Both the position numbers and the translations under genes were made by a program. The notes under the pieces were generated by a model, which made no database searches, was not told where the DNA came from, and was given only the letters and a program-made list of their open reading frames with translations. A DNA stretch of 64,000 nucleotides from Rhodanobacteraceae bacterium (GTDB taxonomy: Bacteria; Pseudomonadota; Gammaproteobacteria; Xanthomonadales; Rhodanobacteraceae), in contig JALUXG010000054.1 of assembly GCA_027019085.1 (NCBI GenBank), positions 56,212 to 120,211 on the forward strand, written 5' to 3'. Positions 57,720 to 64,000 of the stretch are shown here, in pieces. Within the stretch, counting starts at the first letter, position 1; each line of letters begins with the position of its first letter.

Positions 57720-58403
57720 TCAGGGGTGCAACGGGCGAACGTCCGGCATGTTGCCGGCATTGCCGACCACATCCGAGCCCTTGGGCGGCGTGAATGTGAA
57801 TAAAGAGGCTGGCAGCTTGGGGTTGCGTTGCCAGTCGCTGAAGCGGATTACCGAGCGGGCGCCAAGATGATCGGTGAAACGCATTTCGGCCAAACCATGC
57901 GGCCCGAATCCGAGTTCCGCCGACTGGATGTTCTGCCCCGGATCGCGTGGCGTCAGTTTCATCCACGCCAGTCCGTCGCGCATGCCCAGCTCGGTCACCT
58001 TGAATTGCCTGTCCAGGCGCGACGGGTCGGTAAGCACGGTCAGCGGACTATGGGCCTCGTTGCGGCTTTGCGGCTGCACGGTAGCCTGTTCAAGATCCGG
58101 ATCCCAGGTCCAGACCCGGGTACCGTCGGCCACGATCAATTGCTTGTAGGGGCTGGTGGTTTCCCAGCGAAACTGGCGCGGGGCCTGCAAAGCAACGGTG
58201 CCATGTGTGGTCGGGCTGTGTTGACCATTGGCATCAGTCAGGGTCTGGGTGAAGCGGCCGCGCAGGGCATGCAGGCCATGGTCGAAGGCATCCAGGCGCG
58301 CCCGTGCCGTGTCACCGCCATGGGTGACCGAAGGGAATGCCCGTGGTGCGATCAGCGGCATGAGGAAAAGGGCAAGCAGCAATGGGGCAATGCGGTTTTT
58401 CAT
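57720..58403 (-). CDS. lolA: Outer-membrane lipoprotein carrier protein
   Basis: 227 residues with a signal peptide (IAPLLLALFLMPLIAPRAFP). Carries lipoproteins across the periplasm from LolCDE to LolB. Family features: LHALRGRFTQTLTDANGQ, GTVALQAPRQFRWETTSPYK, LIVADGTRVWTWDPDLEQAT, and the closing LFTFTPPKGSDVV. ATG 58403 gives the signal-peptide start. Lies downstream of ftsK on the same strand as in E. coli, with a REP pair between. Confidence 0.92.
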   Translation of the reverse strand: MKNRIAPLLLALFLMPLIAPRAFPSVTHGGDTARARLDAFDHGLHALRGRFTQTLTDANGQHSPTTHGTVALQAPRQFRWETTSPYKQLIVADGTRVWTWDPDLEQATVQPQSRNEAHSPLTVLTDPSRLDRQFKVTELGMRDGLAWMKLTPRDPGQNIQSAELGFGPHGLAEMRFTDHLGARSVIRFSDWQRNPKLPASLFTFTPPKGSDVVGNAGNMPDVRPLHP

Positions 58404-58431
58404 GGTTACCAATACCCGTGGCGGGAGCAAC

Positions 58432-58521
58432 CGTAGGAGCGGCGAAAGCCGCGATGAGCGCACCGTTTTACAATGCATTGCAAAGCATCGCGCCGGTCGC
58501 GGCTTCCGCCGCTCCTGCGGG
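58432..58521. repeat. Facing REP-like pair between lolA and ftsK
   Basis: GTAGGAGCGGCGAAAGCCGC (58433-58452) and its inverted partner, GCGGCTTCCGCCGCTCCTG (58499-58517), form two facing hairpins about 45 bases apart; it is a single, diverged copy of the unit in the arrays. Could act as a transcription-attenuating structure after ftsK or simply be a dispersed element. Confidence 0.75.
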
Positions 58522-58571
58522 TAGAGGTGCTCATGGTGTTGTGGGCGCCTTGAAGCGCAGCTGAAGAGGCA

Positions 58572-60908
58572 TCAGTCACGCGGCGGCGGCGCCAGCACCT
58601 CGCGGGTGCCGTTGTGCTGCGGCGCGCTGACCACGCCGTCGGCCTCCATCTGTTCGATCAGGCGCGCAGCGCGGTTGTAGCCAATGCGCAGGTGGCGCTG
58701 CACACCGGAGATCGAGGCGCGGCGGGTCTGGGTGACGATCGCCACGGCCTTGTCGTAAAGCGCATTGTCGCCACCGCTGCCATCGTCGGCATCCTGCGGT
58801 ATCCCGGCCTCGTTGATGATCTTGCCGTCGCCCATCGACTGCACTTCCTCCAGGACACCCTCGATGTAGTCGGGTTCACCCTGGGATTTCAGCCATTCGA
58901 CCACCCCGTGCACCTCGTGGTCATCGACAAAAGCGCCATGCACGCGTTCCGGGGTAGCGGTGCCGGGCGGCAGGTACAGCATGTCGCCATGGCCCAGCAG
59001 GGTCTCGGCGCCCGACTGGTCGAGGATGGTGCGCGAGTCGATCTTGCTCGATACCTGGAAGGCGATGCGGGTGGGAATATTGGCCTTGATCAGGCCGGTG
59101 ATCACGTCCACCGACGGTCGCTGCGTGGCCAGGATCAGGTGAATGCCGGCCGCGCGCGCCTTCTGCGCCAGTCGCGCGATGAGTTCCTCGACCTTCTTGC
59201 CGACGATCATCATCATGTCGGCGAATTCGTCGATGATGACGACGATGTTGGGCAGCGCCTGCAACGGCTCGGCAGCAAGTTCGGGCAATTCCGGGTTGGG
59301 CCGGAACAGCGGATCGGGGATCGGCTGCCCGTTTTTTTCGGCCTCCGCCACCTTCTTGTTGAAGCCGGCCAGGTTGCGCACGCCAACTGCGGCCATCAGC
59401 TTGTAGCGACGTTCCATCTCGGCCACGCACCAGCGCAATGCATTGGCGGCTTCCTTCATGTCGGTGACCACCGGCGCCAGCAGATGCGGAATGCCCTCGT
59501 AGACCGACAGCTCCAGCATCTTCGGGTCGATCATGATCAGGCGCACATCGTCCTTGCTGGCCTTGTACAGCAGCGAGAGCACCATGGCGTTGACCGCCAC
59601 CGACTTGCCCGAGCCGGTGGTACCAGCCACCAGCAGATGCGGCATCTTGCCCAGATCAACGACCACCGGGCGACCGCCGATGTTCTTGCCCAGTGCCAGC
59701 GATAGCGCACTACGGGCCGCGTCGTATTCCTTCGAGCGCAGGATCTCGGAAAGGTACACGGTCTCGCGCCTGGTATTGGGAATTTCCAGGCCGATCACGT
59801 TCTTGCCGGGAATCACGTCGACCACGCGCACGCTGACCACGGACAGTCCACGCGCGATGTCCTTGTCCAGGTTCGACACCTGGCTGCCGCGCACGCCCGG
59901 CGCCGGTTCCAGCTCGAAACGGGTAATGACCGGTCCCGGGTAGACACCCATGACACGGGCTTCGATGCGGAAATCCTTGAGCTTGAGCTCGACCTGCCGC
60001 GAGAGCACCTCCAGTGCCTCCTCGCTGTAGCCCGGCCCCTGCGGCGGAGGTTCGTCCAGCAGCGACAGCGGCGGAAGCTCGCCCTTGCCCGAGGAACTCC
60101 TGAACAGAGGAATCTGCGATTCGCGGGTCGCGCGCTCGCTTTTTTCCACGGGCTTGGCGACCGGTTCAATGCGGATCGGCTCGCGACGGGCCTGTTTGAC
60201 CGCTTCACTCTTCTTCACGGCGGTCCGCTCGGCACGGGCCGCCCGTGCCGCCAGGTAATCGGGGGCACGGCGGATGCGGGCACCCAGCCATGTCGTGGTC
60301 GCAAGTACGCCACGGCCGATCGTGTCCATGACCCGGAACCAGGAGAGCCCGGTGGCCAGGGTCACGGCCACCAGCAACAGGGCCAGCAGGAGCAACGAGG
60401 TGCCACCGCCGAAGGCGTGTCCGAGTCCACTGCTTACGGCACGACCAAGCACCCCGCCGGTGCCCTCCGGCTGCGCCTCGAACTGGCTGAAGTCCAGCGC
60501 CGCGAGTGCCGGCCCGACGATGAAGAACAGGACGAAGCCGACCAGACGCAAGGCCGGCTCATAGGGCGGCGTTTCCGGCGCCCCTGTGTCCCGGCGCAGG
60601 ACCCGAAGTCCCAGTGCCAGCAGCAACAGGGGAAATGCATAGGCTACGACGCCGAACAGGTAACGCAGCAGGTCGGCGATCCAGGCACCCACCATACCGC
60701 CGAAATTGTGTACTGCATCATTTCCGGCGGCATGCGACCAGCTTGGATCCTGCGGGCTGTAGCTGATCAGGCACACCAGCAGGTAGACCGCCAGCGGCAC
60801 CAGCAGCAGCACGCCGGCTTCGCGCAGCCGCCTGCGAAGGTCCTCGTGCAGACCACCGTCGCTTTCGACCGGTTTCGCCTTGGCCATCGCTCCGCTCTTG
60901 CGCGCCAC
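58572..60908 (-). CDS. ftsK: DNA translocase
   Basis: 778 residues. Four N-terminal membrane helices (about 30-205, e.g. [20 protein letters not shown]), a short basic and Pro linker (about 215-300), and the RecA-like motor: Walker [14 protein letters not shown], Walker [15 protein letters not shown], then [20 protein letters not shown]. The C-terminal gamma domain ([20 protein letters not shown]) reads KOPS and activates XerCD at dif. The linker is much shorter than in E. coli FtsK. Upstream of lolA in the usual order. Confidence 0.96.
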   Translation of the reverse strand: MARKSGAMAKAKPVESDGGLHEDLRRRLREAGVLLLVPLAVYLLVCLISYSPQDPSWSHAAGNDAVHNFGGMVGAWIADLLRYLFGVVAYAFPLLLLALGLRVLRRDTGAPETPPYEPALRLVGFVLFFIVGPALAALDFSQFEAQPEGTGGVLGRAVSSGLGHAFGGGTSLLLLALLLVAVTLATGLSWFRVMDTIGRGVLATTTWLGARIRRAPDYLAARAARAERTAVKKSEAVKQARREPIRIEPVAKPVEKSERATRESQIPLFRSSSGKGELPPLSLLDEPPPQGPGYSEEALEVLSRQVELKLKDFRIEARVMGVYPGPVITRFELEPAPGVRGSQVSNLDKDIARGLSVVSVRVVDVIPGKNVIGLEIPNTRRETVYLSEILRSKEYDAARSALSLALGKNIGGRPVVVDLGKMPHLLVAGTTGSGKSVAVNAMVLSLLYKASKDDVRLIMIDPKMLELSVYEGIPHLLAPVVTDMKEAANALRWCVAEMERRYKLMAAVGVRNLAGFNKKVAEAEKNGQPIPDPLFRPNPELPELAAEPLQALPNIVVIIDEFADMMMIVGKKVEELIARLAQKARAAGIHLILATQRPSVDVITGLIKANIPTRIAFQVSSKIDSRTILDQSGAETLLGHGDMLYLPPGTATPERVHGAFVDDHEVHGVVEWLKSQGEPDYIEGVLEEVQSMGDGKIINEAGIPQDADDGSGGDNALYDKAVAIVTQTRRASISGVQRHLRIGYNRAARLIEQMEADGVVSAPQHNGTREVLAPPPRD

Positions 60909-61000
60909 GTGGTGTATTACCTCAGCAATTCAGGGCAAGCGTATGAAAATACAAGGAACGTTATAGCATGCCCCGCACGTCGACAGCGAATTCCAGCGCA

Positions 61001-62065
61001 TCATGCATCGGCCATCAGCGCCGGATGCACGATCTTGCCGTTCTCGACATTGATTCCCGTGCGCAGGGGTTCATGTTCGCGCCAGGACGTGCCGGCGGCA
61101 AGACGCTGCACATACGGCAAGATGGCCGCGGAGATCGCCTGCGAGGACGTCTGCTGCACCGCCCCGGGCATGTTGGTCACCGCGAAATGGGTCACGCCGT
61201 GCACATCGTAGGTCGGCTCGGCCCACGTGGTTGGCCGGGAGGTCTCGAAGCAGCCGCCCTGGTCGATGGAGATGTCCACCAGCACACTGCCCTTTTCCAT
61301 GCTCTTGACCATGGCTTCGGTGACCACGCGCGGGGCCTTGGCACTGGGAATCAGCACTGCACCTATCACCAGGTCGGCATCGGCCACCTGTTCAGCAACG
61401 GCCTGCTCGTAGGCATACAACGCTGTCACGTTGTGCCCCAGCGCCATCATCTGGGCCATGCGGTCCTGGCGCTTGTCGAACACCACCACGTTGGCACCGG
61501 CCTGCGCAGCCAGCTCGGCCGCAGCACCACCCGCGGCACCGGCACCCAGCACCACCACCTTGCCGCGCTCGGCCGAGGCCAGGCCGCCGAGCAGCTTGCC
61601 CTTGCCACCCTGCGGACGGTGCAGCAGCGTGGTGCCGACCTGGGTGGCAATGCGACCGGCGATGATCGACATCGGCGTCAACAATGGCAGCGTGCCGTGA
61701 TCCTCGACCGACTCGAAAGCGATGCCGGTCAGACCGATGTCCAGCAAGCGCCCGGTCAACGCCGGCTCGGCAGCCAGATGCAGGTAGCAGAACAGCAGGT
61801 GATGCTTCTTCAGATGCTCGAGGTCGCCCGCGATCGGCTCCTTCACCTTGACGATCAGTTGCCCGGCCTCGTACAGCGCCGCGGCGTCGGCAGCGATCTG
61901 CACGCCCACCTGGGTATAGGCCTCGTCGAAGAAGCCACTCTTCTCGCCCGCGCCGGACTGGATGAACACCTCGTGGCCACGTCGGACCAGATCGCCGGCA
62001 GCAGCCGGCACCAGGGCCACGCGGCCCTCCAGGGTCTTGGTTTCGGAAGGAATGCCGATACGCAT
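61001..62065 (-). CDS. ald: Alanine dehydrogenase
   Basis: 354 residues. NAD-dependent oxidation of L-alanine to pyruvate and ammonia. Pyruvate-binding Lys75 (IVKVKEP) and catalytic His96 (YLHLAAE) are at the family positions; Rossmann motif VVVLGAGAAGGAAAELAAQA (about 170); C-terminal TNMPGAVQQTSSQAISAA is diagnostic. ATG 62065 matches MRIGIPSETK. Takes the place of lrp between ftsK and trxB; divergent from trxB. Confidence 0.95.
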   Translation of the reverse strand: MRIGIPSETKTLEGRVALVPAAAGDLVRRGHEVFIQSGAGEKSGFFDEAYTQVGVQIAADAAALYEAGQLIVKVKEPIAGDLEHLKKHHLLFCYLHLAAEPALTGRLLDIGLTGIAFESVEDHGTLPLLTPMSIIAGRIATQVGTTLLHRPQGGKGKLLGGLASAERGKVVVLGAGAAGGAAAELAAQAGANVVVFDKRQDRMAQMMALGHNVTALYAYEQAVAEQVADADLVIGAVLIPSAKAPRVVTEAMVKSMEKGSVLVDISIDQGGCFETSRPTTWAEPTYDVHGVTHFAVTNMPGAVQQTSSQAISAAILPYVQRLAAGTSWREHEPLRTGINVENGKIVHPALMADA

Positions 62066-62252
62066 GGGGCGTGCAACCTCGCGTGCAATGCTGAAATGGG
62101 AACGCGCCTCGCGCAGGGCGCGGCGCAGCAACCGGTACGTCTTGAATCAGCGCGCCATGTTCCCCATCCTTTGCGGATCCGCTGCATCTGCCCGCGACAC
62201 TGCGGTACCTTCAGGGGCACCGCATGCAACAGGCGGAATCTGCTTCAGATGA

Positions 62253-63266
<1,014 letters not shown>

Positions 63267-63282
63267 AGTCACCCATCCAAAC

Positions 63283-63308
63283 CTGGGCCGGGAAGGCTCC
63301 CGGCCCAG
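63283..63308 (+). terminator. Hairpin after trxB
   Basis: Perfect 11-bp stem CTGGGCCGGGA (63283-63293) / TCCCGGCCCAG (63298-63308) with a 4-base loop, 16 bases after the stop. There is no T-run, so it may end transcription only partly. Confidence 0.6.
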
Positions 63309-64000
63309 TTGCAGGAGCGGCAGCAGCCGCGACCGGCAAAGCAGCAAGCCTCGAATCTCACGGCACAACCCCGTCCGCGCCGTCACGCCTGCCGGCGTTC
63401 CCACAAAGGTTCCATGATCGCCCTCCCGAAGGTGGGAGCGGCGGCAGCCGCGACCGGCGAAGCGGCAAGGCCCCAATCTCACGGCACCATCCCGGCCGCG
63501 CGGTCACGCCTTCCGGCGTTCCCACAGGGATTCCATAATCGCCCACCCGAAGTGGGAGCGGTGGCAGCCGCGACCGGCAAAGCGGCAAGCCTCGAATCTC
63601 ACGGCACAACCCCGTCCGCGCCGTCACGCCTGCCGGCGTTCCCACAAAGGTTCCATGTTCGCCCACCCGAAGGTGGGAGCGGCGGCAGCCGCGACCGGCG
63701 AAGCGGCAAGGCCCCAATCTCACGGCACCATCCCGGCCGCGCCGTCACGCCTGCCGGCGTTCCCACAGGGATTCCATGATCGCCCACCCGAAGGTGGGAG
63801 CGGCAGCAGCCGCGACCGGCAAAGCAGCAAGCCTCGAATCTCACGGCACAACCCCGTCCGCGCCGTCACGCCTGCCGGCGTTCCCACAAAGGTTCCATGT
63901 TCGCCCTCCCGAAGGTGGGAGCGGCGGCAGCCGCGACCGGCGAAGCGGCAAGGCCCCAATCTCACGGCACCATCCCGGCCGCGCGGTCACGCCTTCCGGC
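63309..64000. repeat. Alternating two-type REP/REPIN array, about 121-bp units, runs off the window
   Basis: Six units, each beginning GCAGGAGCGG or GTGGGAGCGG (starts near 63311, 63431, 63551, 63672, 63793, 63914). Each has a forward hairpin (GGAGCGGCGGCAGCCGCGAC), a spacer, and an inverted tail ending in CGTTCCCAC. The spacers alternate strictly: type A has CAAGCCTCGAATCTCACGG, type B has CAAGGCCCCAATCTCACGG (order A, B, A, B, A, B), so the true period is about 242. Open frames in the array are artefacts. The array continues past base 64000. Confidence 0.92.

Noticed and set aside
63309..63965. Array of about 121-bp units considered as a CRISPR array
   Set aside because: Units are far too long, spacers repeat in an A/B pattern, and hairpins and the absence of cas genes identify REP-type repeats.

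Overview
The window looks like a chromosomal segment of a high-GC gammaproteobacterium of the Xanthomonadales, most like the Rhodanobacteraceae. This rests on the gene content (acnA, fadD, scpAB-rluB, serS, rarA, lolA, ftsK, trxB), the arsenosugar operon, and tandem GTAG/GTGGGAG-type REP repeats of the kind known from Stenotrophomonas and relatives. The genus is inferred and was not tested by any search.

Layout. 0-10.8 kb is core metabolism and chromosome maintenance: the end of a phosphoglucose isomerase-glucokinase fusion, aconitase, FadD with a PsrA-like operator, a PilZ protein, scpA-scpB-rluB and an ArsC-like reductase. A 123-bp tandem repeat follows. 11.3-19.7 kb holds an omega-amidase/methionine aminotransferase pair, a LysR-azoreductase divergon, an S46 dipeptidyl-peptidase, a 109-bp repeat array, a secreted PLD3/4-like phospholipase D-fold protein and a VOC protein. 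19.7-21.4 kb has tRNA-Ser(UGA), a truncated duplicate of it, and serS.

21.4-48.6 kb is accessory: an MFS permease, a VTT-domain/disulfide-reductase fusion, a flavodoxin-like protein, an NrtS-like protein, a second disulfide reductase, an arsR/membrane protein/GST operon, YnfA, alkylhydroperoxidase-like genes, a CBS protein, a PagL plus YiiX-like pair, a stress and envelope cluster (DUF302, membrane protein, hydrolase-OsmC fusion, DUF427, patatin lipoprotein), and an arsenosugar operon (ECF sigma, arsS, arsM, two glycosyltransferases, a frameshifted phosphate permease). Three genes here are broken: an AhpD-like gene by a stop codon, its divergent AraC regulator by a frameshift, and the phosphate permease by a frameshift.

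48.6-63.3 kb carries rarA, lolA, ftsK, ald and trxB. In E. coli the order is trxB-lrp-ftsK-lolA-rarA-serS. Here that backbone is recognisable but opened twice: about 27 kb between serS and rarA, and a six-gene hydrogenase-4-like operon plus a divergent ribbon-helix-helix gene between rarA and lolA. The hydrogenase-like large subunit lacks most of the NiFe-binding cysteines, so the complex fits the Ehr type (energy-converting hydrogenase-related), not a true hydrogenase. The window ends inside a third repeat array, with six alternating about 121-bp units.

No CRISPR array, insertion sequence, integrase, RAYT transposase or rRNA was seen. Starts were chosen by eye from Shine-Dalgarno sequences, overlaps and family N-termini, and several are marked uncertain.
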